Source: Candidatus Martarchaeota archaeon
GTDB lineage: Archaea > Micrarchaeota > Micrarchaeia > Micrarchaeales > CABMGC01
Length of the DNA: 33,841 nucleotides
Direction of reading: 5' to 3'
Assembly: GCA_023485825.1 (NCBI GenBank)
Contig: JAMCZF010000051.1
Span: 1 to 33,841 of the forward strand
The notes beneath the pieces are model-generated. The model ran no database searches. It was not told the origin of the DNA and saw nothing but the letters and a program-made list of their open reading frames with translations. Shown here piece by piece: positions 1-7,690 of this stretch. Position numbers and translations under genes: made by a program. Positions within the stretch are counted from its first letter, which is position 1. Each line of letters opens with the position of its first letter.

Positions 1-284
1 ATTCTCCTGAAGAAGTTCTGATATGCCCTCATAAGCCTGTATTCTATCTCGCATCTTGTTTGTGAATAGAGTTTTAGGTATTTCTTGTCCTCTTGAATTA
101 TCTCTTTCACAAACCTGTTGAACTGTGACATTGAGACTTTTGTCTTTCCGTTCCTATAAGACGCAATTGACTTCCCAAGAACCTTGTTGTAGAACTGTTG
201 TGCAAGGACCAGCCTTTCGTCTATCTCCCATTGCCTTGTGGCATCGGGATAGATTCTGAATTTGTAGGCTCTTGCCATTTCCAT
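1..284 (-). CDS. tnpB: TnpB-like IS200/IS605 nuclease, N-terminal part
   Basis: The reverse strand reads an open frame from ATG at 284 off the window edge, about 94 residues. It begins MEMARAYKFRIYPDATRQ, the typical TnpB/OrfB start in which a basic YKFRIYP strand is followed by the substrate-handling helices. A second ATG at 278 is an equally possible start. TnpB is the RNA-guided nuclease of IS200/IS605-type elements. It cuts the donor site after excision and so favours element retention. Only the first quarter of the protein is visible, so the RuvC residues and zinc ribbon cannot be judged. The frame has no stop and reads cleanly, unlike the two decayed tnpB relics elsewhere in the window, so this may be the intact copy. 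No TnpA is visible on this side. Confidence 0.85.
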   Translation of the reverse strand, partial: MEMARAYKFRIYPDATRQWEIDERLVLAQQFYNKVLGKSIASYRNGKTKVSMSQFNRFVKEIIQEDKKYLKLYSQTRCEIEYRLMRAYQNFFRR

Positions 285-505
285 CGCATCACTTTTGTAT
301 ATATGCACATCAGCATTATATTCCTTATTACAGCGGTTCGCTATCATCCCACCCGTGAATGGTGTGGGATTTCCTAGGAACCTGACATTTGACAATTACA
401 CTAATAGGGGGCAATCGCAAATTTTACAGTCGGAATCCATGCCTATGGAATTTTAGTGGCATCCCACGAGGGATTTGTCAAGTCGCTAGGATTTCCCGCT
501 TACTA
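285..505 (-). mobile_element. IS200/IS605 left end upstream of tnpB
   Basis: This AT-rich stretch lies between the tnpB start and the next gene. It holds two short hairpins: arms 346-352/364-370 (ATCCCAC/GTGGGAT) and arms 461-465/470-474 (ATCCC/GGGAT). Subterminal hairpins are the recognition structures of IS200/IS605 ends. At 503-488 the - strand reads GTAAGCGGGAAAT, nearly identical to sequences at 25148 (+) and 11663 (-) that also sit beside tnpB relics. I read this as the element's left terminus near 505. The exact boundary is inferred from the shared motif. Confidence 0.55.
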
Positions 506-510
506 TGTTA

Positions 511-518
511 ATTTATAT
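511..518 (+). promoter_or_regulatory. TATA-like box for isochorismatase-family gene
   Basis: ATTTATAT is centred about 44 bp before the ATG at 559, predicting a start near 541 and a leader of about 18 nt containing GGTGAG as a possible ribosome binding site. Confidence 0.5.
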
Positions 519-558
519 TGTTGCAAGCAAATAATAAAGGTGCGGTAATGGTGAGGAT

Positions 559-1137
559 ATGGCACATCTGGAGATAAGCAAGGAAAAAACGGCACTGGTG
601 GTGATCGACCTGCAGAAGGGCATAGCGTCAATGCCCGGAAGGACAACAGAGCCCTATCCTGCAGGCGCTGTTGTGGCGAATGCAGCAAGGCTCGCCGATG
701 CATTCAGGGAGAATGGCATGCAGGTGTTCCTTGTGCACGTCAATTCAACAGGCAAAGACCGTTTGAATGCCATAACTGATACGCAGTGGCAGATGCCCGG
801 GGAGATGCCTTCTGACTGGGCGGACATTGTGCCGGAGCTCGGCCCCAAGGAAGGCGACATAATAATAACGAAGAGGCAGTGGGGCGCGTTCTACGGAACC
901 GACCTTGAACTGCAGCTGAGGAGAAGGGGTCTTGACACGATAGTGCTCTGTGGGATATCGACAAACTACGGAGTGGAGAGCACAGCAAGATTCGCATACG
1001 AGTACGGCTTCCAGCAGGTGTTTGCCGAGGATGCGATGACGGCTATGACAGAAGCGGAGCACAGGACCAGCATAGAAAAAGCATTCAAACGCATGGGCAG
1101 AGTGAGAAGCACGGAAGAGATACTGGCGGCGCTATAA
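559..1137 (+). CDS. Isochorismatase-family hydrolase
   Basis: A 192-residue, single-domain member of the isochorismatase-like (cysteine hydrolase) superfamily, the usual length for YecD-like members. The family Asp is D17 (VVIDLQKG) and the family Lys is K105 (ITKRQWGAF). The stretch CGISTNYGVESTAR (131-144) is the signature around the third catalytic position. There the nucleophilic Cys of amidase members is replaced by Gly138, as in YecD-like and true isochorismatase-type proteins. Hydrolysis by a Cys thioester route is therefore unlikely, and the substrate is unknown. The protein is cytoplasmic with no signal peptide. It stands alone, with its own TATA box and GGTGAG just before the ATG, between the IS605 left end and a convergent regulator gene. 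Confidence 0.9.
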   Translation: MAHLEISKEKTALVVIDLQKGIASMPGRTTEPYPAGAVVANAARLADAFRENGMQVFLVHVNSTGKDRLNAITDTQWQMPGEMPSDWADIVPELGPKEGDIIITKRQWGAFYGTDLELQLRRRGLDTIVLCGISTNYGVESTARFAYEYGFQQVFAEDAMTAMTEAEHRTSIEKAFKRMGRVRSTEEILAAL

Positions 1138-1157
1138 CGCAGGGTCGCTGCGGAGCA

Positions 1158-1493
1158 TCACAGGCTCTTCACGCCCGTTATGGCCTCTACCGCCTTCTCG
1201 TGCTTCTCAAGCGCCCTGACTATCTCCTTTAGCTTTGGGTTTATGTTGTAACCCAAGTCGTAACCGCGTTCCGTGCGTATGTGCGTAGGCTGAAGCACGT
1301 TGAGCGTCATCGAGAGGTTCCTGAGCGTCAGTATAAGCGTTTTTCTGGTAAAGCTCTTCCCAAGCAGACTGTACAGTTCTCTTGTTGTCCTTGGCGACTT
1401 GATCATGAGAAGCTTTAGCACCGCATAGTTTGGTTTGCTTAGCAGCTTCCTCAAAAGCCAAATCCTGTCATCCTTTCTTTCCTTCTTTGCCAT
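1158..1493 (-). CDS. Small winged-helix DNA-binding protein
   Basis: A basic protein of about 111 residues with no membrane segment. Residues 14-85 look like a winged helix: LLRKLLSKPNYAVLKLL (helix 1), PRTTRELYSLLG and RKTLILTLRNLSM (helix 2 and recognition helix), then a wing around RTERGYDLGYNI. The C-terminus is a charged helix (EIVRALEKHEKAVEAI). A GTG at 1502 could start three residues earlier. I prefer ATG 1493 because the TATA box at 1530-1521 predicts transcription from about 1499, which excludes the GTG. It is transcribed divergently from the pilus operon across a 135-bp shared promoter region, so it is a reasonable candidate regulator of that operon or of itself. This is inference from position only. 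Confidence 0.7.
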   Translation of the reverse strand: MAKKERKDDRIWLLRKLLSKPNYAVLKLLMIKSPRTTRELYSLLGKSFTRKTLILTLRNLSMTLNVLQPTHIRTERGYDLGYNINPKLKEIVRALEKHEKAVEAITGVKSL

Positions 1494-1520
1494 GCAATTC
1501 ACTAATATACCGTAGGCAAT

Positions 1521-1530
1521 ATTTATAAAC
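1521..1530 (-). promoter_or_regulatory. TATA box for the winged-helix gene
   Basis: The - strand reads GTTTATAAAT, a strong archaeal TATA element. Its centre is about 32 bp from the ATG at 1493, so the transcript should be nearly leaderless. Confidence 0.6.
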
Positions 1531-1563
1531 CCTTACACTTCCCTGCAGTTGGGGGTAAACAGA

Positions 1564-1612
1564 AAGGTATAAAGATATTTAGTTGTATAATAGTAAAAGG
1601 TCATATATTTTA
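1564..1612 (+). promoter_or_regulatory. AT-rich promoter region of the pilus operon
   Basis: Several TATA-like elements lie in a row: GGTATAAAGATAT at 1566, TTGTATAATAG at 1583 and CATATATTTT at 1602. The middle one (centre near 1588) predicts a start near 1614, 15 nt before the ATG at 1629. The sequence does not decide which is used. This is the only clear promoter ahead of the block 1629-7674. Confidence 0.5.
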
Positions 1613-1628
1613 GTAAAACAATGATACC

Positions 1629-3134
1629 ATGATAATCAGAAGGCTGCTCAATGCAGCAGGTACCCGTACCGTCCATGCAGAACGCATGCCTGTTGAACTG
1701 GGATTTTCTGTAGGCGATGTCCGCGGAGGCAGCCTAATTAAGGAGGTCCCGGGCCCTATGCCACGCCGCATCATCAAGTCCGGCATGGCATATTTTTATA
1801 CCGTAGGCGACAGGGCACTGTCACAATCCGATGCGCGCCATGCTGCAATGGCAAAGTCCAGTGTGATAGACTCCTTATCCGGCACGGATACGGAGATAGG
1901 CCTTTCCCTGTTCGGGCAGGCGAGGGAGCTGGCAAGGGCAGAGCTCTCAAAGCATGTAGGGACCGAGTCGGCAGAAACGCTTTCCTATTTGGTGGCGCAT
2001 GACACGGTTGGATACGGGCCATTGAGCATACTTATCGAAGACGCTCCGAACATAGAGGAGATAGAGGTCAACGCACCGGCCGAGCCCATTACAGTTTATA
2101 CGGCGGGCTACGGCAGATGCACAACGAATCTTATGTTCTCCGGAGAGCAGGCATTCAGACATGGCATAAATCGCATGATATACTGCAGCGAGAAGGAGCT
2201 CTGCGACAACATGCCCGTGGTGGATGCACAGGTCGGCAACGCAAGGGTGCATGCGCAGATACGCCCGTACGCCATAAGCGGCGGAGCGGCCTCGATCAGG
2301 ATAGGAAAAGGCAAATCAATGGGCGCATACTCGCTGCTGAGGAACAACACCCTGAATCCGGAACTGCTTGCATATCTGTGGATAGCCATGGAATCTGGAA
2401 TAAATATCATAATATCAGGCGCACCCGGCAGCGGGAAGACCACGCTTGTGTATGCGCTGTCGCAGTTCGTGCCGAGGCACTGCAAGGTCGTTACCATAGA
2501 GGACGATGTGAACGAGCTGTGCCTCAACGGCCCAATATTCAATACAGTAGCGCTTTACGGGTCGAAGTACTCGTGCGTATCCGCAAAGAGCCAGGTGCTG
2601 AACGCGCTGCGCATGCGCCCTGACAGGATAATCTGCGGCGAGATACGCGGCGATGAGGCGGCAGAGCTGTTTTCCGGGGCCAATCTCGGCACTCCGTTCA
2701 TGACCACGATGCACAGCAGCGATGAGGAACTTGGCGTGATCAAGAAACTCATTGTGAAGCCTATGTCGGTGGAATACAGGGCGTTGAGCATGCTCGACCT
2801 GTCAATACACATGAGGCAGCAGGATCCTGGCAGGCGCGTGGTGTCCTCGATGATCGAGTACCTGTGGCTGAGCAGGGCCGAAACAGACGTCGGAGCAGAG
2901 ATAGGCGGCAGCGATCTCGTCAAACACGTGAAGATTGCCGACTCGTCGAGGCTTGTCCCGGGCTTCATCCCGATGTCGAAGGTCATGGCGAAATATGCGA
3001 AGGAGAACGGGTTGTCCAAGACCGCAGTGAGAAAGGAATTCGAGCGGAAGGCAGGCGTAATACGTGCCGCGACCGAATCCTCGAATGGCGAAAGCGCATT
3101 CACGGAGTCGATACTCAGGGGGTGGTACCCGTGA
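1629..3134 (+). CDS. Type II/IV secretion ATPase (GspE/TadA/VirB11 superfamily)
   Basis: A 501-residue ATPase of the secretion/type IV pilus superfamily that drives pilin extraction and assembly on the cytoplasmic face of the membrane. Visible motifs are Walker A GAPGSGKT (264-271, Lys270), the Asp box TIEDD (289-293), Walker B RIICGE (333-338, Glu338) and the His box TTMHSS (359-364). Residues 120-230 match the N-terminal lobe (GYGPLSILIED, IEEIEVN). The first 110 residues are unlike the standard family and may bind a partner. The C-terminal 70 residues form a basic helical tail. It opens an operon, and its stop overlaps the GTG of the next gene (GTGA). It is clearly divergent from the second ATPase at 12266-13780, so the two engines are not recent duplicates. 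Confidence 0.9.
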   Translation: MIIRRLLNAAGTRTVHAERMPVELGFSVGDVRGGSLIKEVPGPMPRRIIKSGMAYFYTVGDRALSQSDARHAAMAKSSVIDSLSGTDTEIGLSLFGQARELARAELSKHVGTESAETLSYLVAHDTVGYGPLSILIEDAPNIEEIEVNAPAEPITVYTAGYGRCTTNLMFSGEQAFRHGINRMIYCSEKELCDNMPVVDAQVGNARVHAQIRPYAISGGAASIRIGKGKSMGAYSLLRNNTLNPELLAYLWIAMESGINIIISGAPGSGKTTLVYALSQFVPRHCKVVTIEDDVNELCLNGPIFNTVALYGSKYSCVSAKSQVLNALRMRPDRIICGEIRGDEAAELFSGANLGTPFMTTMHSSDEELGVIKKLIVKPMSVEYRALSMLDLSIHMRQQDPGRRVVSSMIEYLWLSRAETDVGAEIGGSDLVKHVKIADSSRLVPGFIPMSKVMAKYAKENGLSKTAVRKEFERKAGVIRAATESSNGESAFTESILRGWYP

Positions 3135-3835
3135 AGGTCACGCCTTTTCGCAAGCGCATCGCAGCGTTCGCCTCGCTGACCCTTGCCATGGAGATTATCC
3201 TTTATCCAGAGACCGTGTCTGGGGAGATGACGATGCTCGTGGCTTCCACCGCATCTTCAATGTCATCATCGCTCATAATCGTTTATGCAATATCGCGCAT
3301 GCAGCGATACAGGGACGATTCGGAACTTGACAATGAGGTCTCCAACGCATTTTCATCTGCATTTTTCTACAACTCCACTGGAATCCCGCTATCGAGATCC
3401 TTGAGGCTGTCTTCCGACAATCTAAACCGCAGGGCTGCTGCGCCGTTTGTCAATCTCGCAAACAGGCTCAGCCTGGGGCAGCAATTCAATGAGGCCTTCA
3501 AGTCGGTGAAGGCGCTGTCCTCTTCGAGGGCCTTTGCGGCCGGAGTGAAGAACATTGGAGCCGAGGTTCCGCGTCTGGTGTCACTGCTGGCCATGCGCGA
3601 GCTTGCACTGAAATCGAAGCTGTCCGGGATAGAATCCTCAATGCAGAGGTACTCGACAATGAGCATGTTCGTGGCCGTGATCCTCCCGTCATTTGTCCTT
3701 TTCTCCTTCATAGGCAGTTCAGTGCTTTTCAACAGCTATGCGGGGGCTGCGCTCATTTATCCTGTGCTTGTGTGCTTTCTGCCTGCTGCGTATGCGCTCA
3801 GCAGCCTTCTTATATCGAGGGGCCTGAATGGATAA
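3131..3835 (+). CDS. T2SF-like pilus platform protein, first part
   Basis: About 234 residues from GTG 3131, which overlaps the upstream stop by 4 bp. The open frame runs further upstream, but that part lies inside the ATPase gene. The layout is two N-terminal membrane segments (about 9-27 and 34-54), a cytoplasmic helical domain (about 60-170) and two C-terminal segments (about 178-199 and 205-229). The cytoplasmic part FYNSTGIPLSRSLRLSS and LSLGQQFNEAFKS resembles the T2SF fold of TadC/ArlJ/GspF platform proteins, where a helix pair packs on the ATPase. It is about half the size of an archaeal ArlJ-type platform and appears to pair with the next gene. Homology is inferred from pattern and context and is weaker than for the T2SF proteins at 8831-11119. 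Confidence 0.75.
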   Translation: MKVTPFRKRIAAFASLTLAMEIILYPETVSGEMTMLVASTASSMSSSLIIVYAISRMQRYRDDSELDNEVSNAFSSAFFYNSTGIPLSRSLRLSSDNLNRRAAAPFVNLANRLSLGQQFNEAFKSVKALSSSRAFAAGVKNIGAEVPRLVSLLAMRELALKSKLSGIESSMQRYSTMSMFVAVILPSFVLFSFIGSSVLFNSYAGAALIYPVLVCFLPAAYALSSLLISRGLNG

Positions 3836-4562
3836 GGCTATTGACATTGTACTTGGAGCCGTCGAGGGCGGGGTGCTCGCCGGTTACCTTGCGTTGCGGG
3901 CACCCCTGCTAGTTGGAGCGCTGCCCGCAATCGCGCTCATTCACCTCGTGCTGAGGCGGCGCACGGCAGGCCATGTCTCGGACTGGCTCGCGACATATGC
4001 CAGGGCGCTCTCTGTCAGATATGCCGAAACGGGCTTGATGGCGCACAGCGTGGAGAGCACAAACGCGCGCATGGATCCCAGGGGCTTCGCCGAGATGCAT
4101 AGGCGCCACATGCTTGGCGACTCTACTGATGAGCATGGAGCAGGCGGCGCAGATGGCCTGCGCGGAATAATATCATTTGCCATGCGCACCGGAAGGAAGG
4201 TCTCGGCGAGCCTTGAGGGGTTCAGGAAGGGAATAATCAACGAAGCAGAAACGGCAAACCTGGTGCGCTCAAAGGCCGGCGCGATGAAGTCGGTGACCTA
4301 TGCGGGGCTGTTGTTCTTTTTGCCGCTTTTCGGAGGCATCAGTTCCAATGTCATGGCGTCGTTGTACCCTGCTGCGGCTTCGGCCATGCCTGCATTCTCA
4401 CTGTCTATTCTGGCATACGTGGCATTGGCGCTCCTGATAACTTCGTACGCATACGATGCGGCAAGCGGCATCGTTGAGAGGATAACCGGCGCAATGCCGC
4501 TGCTCTCGCTTTCGGCAGCGGTACTGTTCATCGCATCAAACTACATATCATACGCAATATGA
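3828..4562 (+). CDS. T2SF-like membrane protein, second part of platform
   Basis: A 244-residue polytopic protein whose ATG lies 8 bp inside the preceding gene, indicating translational coupling. Two membrane segments (about 5-25 and 27-44) are followed by a cytoplasmic stretch (45-150) with GLRGIISFAMRTGRKVSASLEGF, which resembles the second helix bundle of a T2SF domain. Three hydrophobic segments follow (about 155-178, 185-207 and 218-242). Position and topology suggest it is the second half of a bipartite platform, matching the TadB/TadC arrangement. The sequence is too divergent for a firm family call. Glycine- and alanine-rich membrane segments match those of its neighbours. Confidence 0.65.
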   Translation: MDKAIDIVLGAVEGGVLAGYLALRAPLLVGALPAIALIHLVLRRRTAGHVSDWLATYARALSVRYAETGLMAHSVESTNARMDPRGFAEMHRRHMLGDSTDEHGAGGADGLRGIISFAMRTGRKVSASLEGFRKGIINEAETANLVRSKAGAMKSVTYAGLLFFLPLFGGISSNVMASLYPAAASAMPAFSLSILAYVALALLITSYAYDAASGIVERITGAMPLLSLSAAVLFIASNYISYAI

Positions 4563-4571
4563 GGTAATGGA

Positions 4572-4844
4572 ATGAGAAAAGACCGCCTAAGAGAGGGAAT
4601 CTACAGGGCAGTGCCGAGCGAGGCCAGGGCATTCATCGCCCTGGCCAGTGCGAAGAAGGCGCAGGGATCGCTAGAGTACATAATGATGGTCGCAGCCGCG
4701 AGCATCGTCATAGTGATAGCCCTTGCGATGGTTGTGAAGCTCAAGGGCTCAGTAGCAAGCAACGTGACCATAAACGGCAATACGATGAGTGCCAGCCAGG
4801 CGATAGCGACCGAGATAGCGAACCTGTCGAATACGATAGCCTGA
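4572..4844 (+). CDS. Pilin with class III (QxSxE) signal, likely major subunit
   Basis: A 90-residue pilin. A 30-residue leader with charged residues ends in AKKA, then QGSLEYIMM begins a 20-residue hydrophobic helix. QxSxEY is the archaeal class III signal cut by an EppA/PibD-type peptidase just before the Gln (predicted A30|Q31). The mature protein is only about 60 residues and ends in a Ser/Thr/Asn-rich tail with N-x-S/T sites. Short, abundant-looking pilins of this type form the fibre in methanogen-type pili. It is the best match to the signature among the pilin-like genes here and has the longest leader, so it is my candidate for the main filament subunit. It sits 9 bp after the platform gene. 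Confidence 0.85.
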   Translation: MRKDRLREGIYRAVPSEARAFIALASAKKAQGSLEYIMMVAAASIVIVIALAMVVKLKGSVASNVTINGNTMSASQAIATEIANLSNTIA

Positions 4845-4853
4845 GCTGGTTGG

Positions 4854-5210
4854 TTGAGGGCACAGCTATCGCTAGAATTTCTCGTGTACATGTCAGTCTC
4901 CGGCATTGCGCTCGCGGCATCAGTGTCTGCCGTAGCATCATACTACGGGTCAGCGTCTGGTGCCGCATCGCAGTATGCGTATTTCGGGTTCGTGGGCATG
5001 ATCTCCCGCGCAGTTTATCTCAACGCAACCATATTCACCGGATACGTGCCCCCAGAAGCCTGCAGGGCAGGATCTGCAAATGTCATAAGCCCTTATTTGT
5101 CCGGCTATTACATGCCTATGCCGGTAAACCTTGACAAAAAAGGCATATGCCCTTCCGGGATCAAGACGCTTCGCCTTGAGAGGGGGCCGGACGGCTGGGT
5201 GCTGAGTTGA
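4854..5210 (+). CDS. Pilin-like protein, class III signal
   Basis: 118 residues from TTG 4854, 9 bp after the previous stop. The leader is only three residues (MRA) before QLSLEFLVYM, an exact QxSxE motif that continues into a hydrophobic helix (to about 29). The mature part holds two cysteines (CRAG and ICPSG) that could form a disulfide, one N-x-T site and several tyrosines. No ATG is available in frame near the signal, so the TTG start is needed to keep it. Probably a minor pilin or pseudopilin of the operon. Its stop overlaps the next TTG (TTGA). Confidence 0.75.
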   Translation: MRAQLSLEFLVYMSVSGIALAASVSAVASYYGSASGAASQYAYFGFVGMISRAVYLNATIFTGYVPPEACRAGSANVISPYLSGYYMPMPVNLDKKGICPSGIKTLRLERGPDGWVLS

Positions 5211-5416
5211 AGCTTCAGATAAGCATTGAGGTCCTTGTCACCCTCGCCATCTCTTTCGCCGTAGCTGCGCTTCTTGCAGGGGGGCTGTCGGTGCTGAAGA
5301 GCAGCTCCTTGTCCTATGCCGCACATGAAAGCGTCACGGAATCAGGCGCATACAATGCGCTTGCAGCATTTCAGGATGCTGTGCAGTGCTATCCACAGCA
5401 GGGCGTGGTCCGATGA
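5207..5416 (+). CDS. Very short pilin-like protein
   Basis: 69 residues from TTG 5207, overlapping the previous stop by 4 bp. It begins MKLQISIEVLVTLAIS: a three-residue leader, then QISIE, the class III motif, and a hydrophobic helix to about residue 29. The rest is a small amphipathic tail with a single Cys. The size and the exact QxSxE signal argue for a real minor pilin, not a chance frame. Its stop overlaps the next ATG (ATGA). Confidence 0.65.
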   Translation: MKLQISIEVLVTLAISFAVAALLAGGLSVLKSSSLSYAAHESVTESGAYNALAAFQDAVQCYPQQGVVR

Positions 5417-5760
5417 GGCTGTCGTTGATAAGCCTTGACATGATGTTGGCGCTTCCGCTGCTCTTCCTGAGCCTGACTACGCTGTTCGGTTACGCGTATA
5501 GGGTGCAAGAAAGCATAAATTATACTATGGGGGAGCTTGCAGGAACCCTGGCGCTTTACGCAAACTCATCCATCGTATACAACGAAGCGGCGTCGGAGAT
5601 GGCGTTCAACGCTTCGCAGTTTCCTGTGCGCATGGGCGGAAATGCTGTCGCGTACATGTACAACTATAGCGAACGGCCGCCAGGCTGCGCAGTGCAGTAT
5701 GCTTGCAGGATTGTTGTGATATCGGGCAATGCCCGTGTGATGGTAATGAAACAGGTGTGA
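5413..5760 (+). CDS. Pilin-like membrane-anchored protein
   Basis: About 115 residues from ATG 5413, which overlaps the previous stop. An in-frame ATG 27 bp upstream lies inside the previous gene and is not preferred. The N-terminus MRLSLISLDMMLALPLLFL has a single hydrophobic helix with an SLD motif in place of SxE and no Gln, so it is a relaxed version of the class III signal. The mature domain has several N-x-S/T sites (NYT, NSS, NAS, NYS) and one Cys pair (GCAVQYAC). Likely a minor pilin or pilin-associated anchor. Whether it is cleaved is uncertain. Confidence 0.65.
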   Translation: MRLSLISLDMMLALPLLFLSLTTLFGYAYRVQESINYTMGELAGTLALYANSSIVYNEAASEMAFNASQFPVRMGGNAVAYMYNYSERPPGCAVQYACRIVVISGNARVMVMKQV

Positions 5761-5763
5761 GGA

Positions 5764-7047
5764 ATGAACAGCAGGGAAGGATCCATAGCGTGCAGGCTGC
5801 AGACGAGCCTGGAATTCGTAACCGTGCTCGCCGTCGTGTCGGTGCTGGCCCTTTACGCGGTTGTCGCATACCGGGGGCTTGCAGTGGATGGAAAGGCCGC
5901 TGTGCAGGGCATAGGCCCGATGTCAATAAATGCGCCCAATGACTCTTTCACATGGAATGACACGCAAAGGCCCGCGGTCAGCGCATACATGCCGTTGAAT
6001 TCAGCGGTGAGCATGGGCGGCATCATGCAGATAGGCGCGTTTGGGTGCAGCAACGGCAGCATGTCATACTCGCTAAGCTCGGGCTCCATGGTATTTTCCC
6101 CGCAGAACTACTCATTCAGCATAGACGGCCTCGGTATGACGTATGTGCGATATGTGCCCGTACTGCAGGGCCTTGACTCAGCGGCATTGCGCTACACGAT
6201 TGATTGCGGCCCATACAAGGCCACAGAGACCAGGAACCTGACAACGTACGCCGCAGCCCCATCGGCAGGAACTGGGAACCAGTCACAGTATTATGCTGCC
6301 ATTTACTCGAGGAATGAGAGCCTGGAATACCAGACTAACAGCTCGGAAGCCATCGATTCGTTCAGCCAGTTCAACCACTGCACGCTGGTAGACTGGTGGG
6401 GGCGCACCCTGGCTATAGGCTCCCAGTGCCATACGACAGACGCATACGAATGGAGCGCGTTTGATGGAAACTGCGGGTCCTATTCGAGGACCTACTGCAT
6501 TGTGCCGTTTGCATCGGGAAATTACATAGCCGCTGGAGACAACGGCAGGCCTGCCTACTCGTTCGTGCTCGGAATAGGCACCCCGGCCGGGGAAATGCAT
6601 GCTCAGTTCAATGGCTCTGGCCGTGCCGGGCTTTTTCTCGGAACTGATGAGGTGGGCAATGCCAGCATCGAGTCGGTGTACGTGCAGGACCAGCAGCAGA
6701 ACGTCAGGATATACAACGGGAGCGCGGCCAGGCCGGCGAACTATACGCTTTATCTCATGTTCGAGCAGGCGAAGGCGGAGACACTGTCCACGCTCTCGTA
6801 TTACAACCATACGGGTGCCGGATCCGAGATGGAGCAGGCGGTGTATTCGTACGGGCAAAGCGCGGCATCGCTCGAAGACTCGTCCGCTTCCGGGCAAGGC
6901 GCCTGCAGGAACAATGGCGCGTATCTCTTCTGCGCGGCAGGGCTGCCGTTCGAGTATGTCATAAACGTGACAACGTCGGAGCCCATAGGCACCCACACCA
7001 TGTCGTATGAGGGCAGCATAGTGCATCTGACTGGAGTGGGTGCATGA
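5764..7047 (+). CDS. Large pilin-like secreted protein, candidate tip adhesin
   Basis: At 427 residues it is by far the largest secreted product of the operon. The leader is 12 residues, then QTSLEFVTVLAVV (13 onward) gives an exact QxSxE signal and a hydrophobic helix to about 35. The long extracellular part is rich in Ser, Tyr, Asn and Gly, with about a dozen N-x-S/T sites and eight cysteines. Four cysteines are clustered near the middle (about 207-245), which suggests disulfide-stabilised domains. Large minor pilins with such C-terminal domains commonly cap pili and bind targets, so adhesin is an inference from architecture. Three base pairs separate it from the gene before, and it overlaps the next by 4 bp. 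Confidence 0.75.
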   Translation: MNSREGSIACRLQTSLEFVTVLAVVSVLALYAVVAYRGLAVDGKAAVQGIGPMSINAPNDSFTWNDTQRPAVSAYMPLNSAVSMGGIMQIGAFGCSNGSMSYSLSSGSMVFSPQNYSFSIDGLGMTYVRYVPVLQGLDSAALRYTIDCGPYKATETRNLTTYAAAPSAGTGNQSQYYAAIYSRNESLEYQTNSSEAIDSFSQFNHCTLVDWWGRTLAIGSQCHTTDAYEWSAFDGNCGSYSRTYCIVPFASGNYIAAGDNGRPAYSFVLGIGTPAGEMHAQFNGSGRAGLFLGTDEVGNASIESVYVQDQQQNVRIYNGSAARPANYTLYLMFEQAKAETLSTLSYYNHTGAGSEMEQAVYSYGQSAASLEDSSASGQGACRNNGAYLFCAAGLPFEYVINVTTSEPIGTHTMSYEGSIVHLTGVGA

Positions 7048-7397
7048 GACTGCAGTTTGCTACAATGGAAGCAATAGCCTCCGCCATGGTCGTCGCCGTG
7101 ACAATAACCGCCGTCTCTGCGTCCGTAGCCCAGAACAACAGCAGCGCATACTCTTCGCTGCGCGAGATGCGGCTGGGGTTCGCAGAGCATGACTTCATGG
7201 CACAGGCATACGGGAACGCGTCGCTGCGCAGCTGCATAGCAGAATACCTGAATGGCGCCAACTCCTGCATTTTTGGCTATGAAGCCGCGTACGCTGACAT
7301 CTACGGAATCCAAAATTTCACAGTGTCGAGGCACCTGATGCAGGGAGGGGAATGCTTCGCGGTTCCGTTTAACGGAATACTCTGCATCGGTGGATGA
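7044..7397 (+). CDS. Pilin-like protein
   Basis: 117 residues from ATG 7044 (ATGA overlap with the preceding stop). The start MRLQFATMEAIASAMVVAV has a three-residue leader, a Gln and a Glu five residues after it, then a hydrophobic helix to about residue 28, a relaxed class III signal. Four cysteines in the mature part (CIAEY, CIFGY, ECFAV and CIGG) could form two disulfides. Role in the filament unknown; probably a minor pilin. Confidence 0.65.
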   Translation: MRLQFATMEAIASAMVVAVTITAVSASVAQNNSSAYSSLREMRLGFAEHDFMAQAYGNASLRSCIAEYLNGANSCIFGYEAAYADIYGIQNFTVSRHLMQGGECFAVPFNGILCIGG

Positions 7398-7398
7398 G

Positions 7399-7674
7399 AT
7401 GTCGTTTTACGGAATCGCGCTCATAATGACTGCCCTCGTTTCCTCATACATTGCCGCGTTTGCATATGCACAGCTCAGAGGCGCAGGCGTGATGACGCTT
7501 CTGCCGTACGATGCCTACGAGGCGATGACTCTCAGGACCTCTTTATTGGCAGCAAACAACTCCGTCTATTCCGGCCTTTCTGTGGCGATTGACGGAACAG
7601 GCATGAAAACAGTTAATGGGACAGTGGTCGCGGTGGGCCCTTCCGGCATGTACTGCGTGTCAGGCTACCGCTGA
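7399..7674 (+). CDS. Small membrane-anchored protein, pilin-like
   Basis: 91 residues from ATG 7399, one base after the previous stop. A GTG nine bases earlier is possible but lies within the previous gene. It has one N-terminal hydrophobic segment (about 3-24) without a recognisable QxSxE motif, followed by a short soluble domain with N-x-S/T sites and one Cys near the end. Its place and topology fit a minor pilin or an uncleaved component of the same machine. No family is recognised. Confidence 0.55.
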   Translation: MSFYGIALIMTALVSSYIAAFAYAQLRGAGVMTLLPYDAYEAMTLRTSLLAANNSVYSGLSVAIDGTGMKTVNGTVVAVGPSGMYCVSGYR

Positions 7675-7690
7675 GTCGGATCATACAACC

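Noticed and set aside
2864..3130. N-terminal extension of the platform frame inside the ATPase gene
   Set aside because: It overlaps the conserved ATPase tail in another frame, and the GTG at 3131 with a 4-bp overlap is the normal coupling seen throughout the operon.
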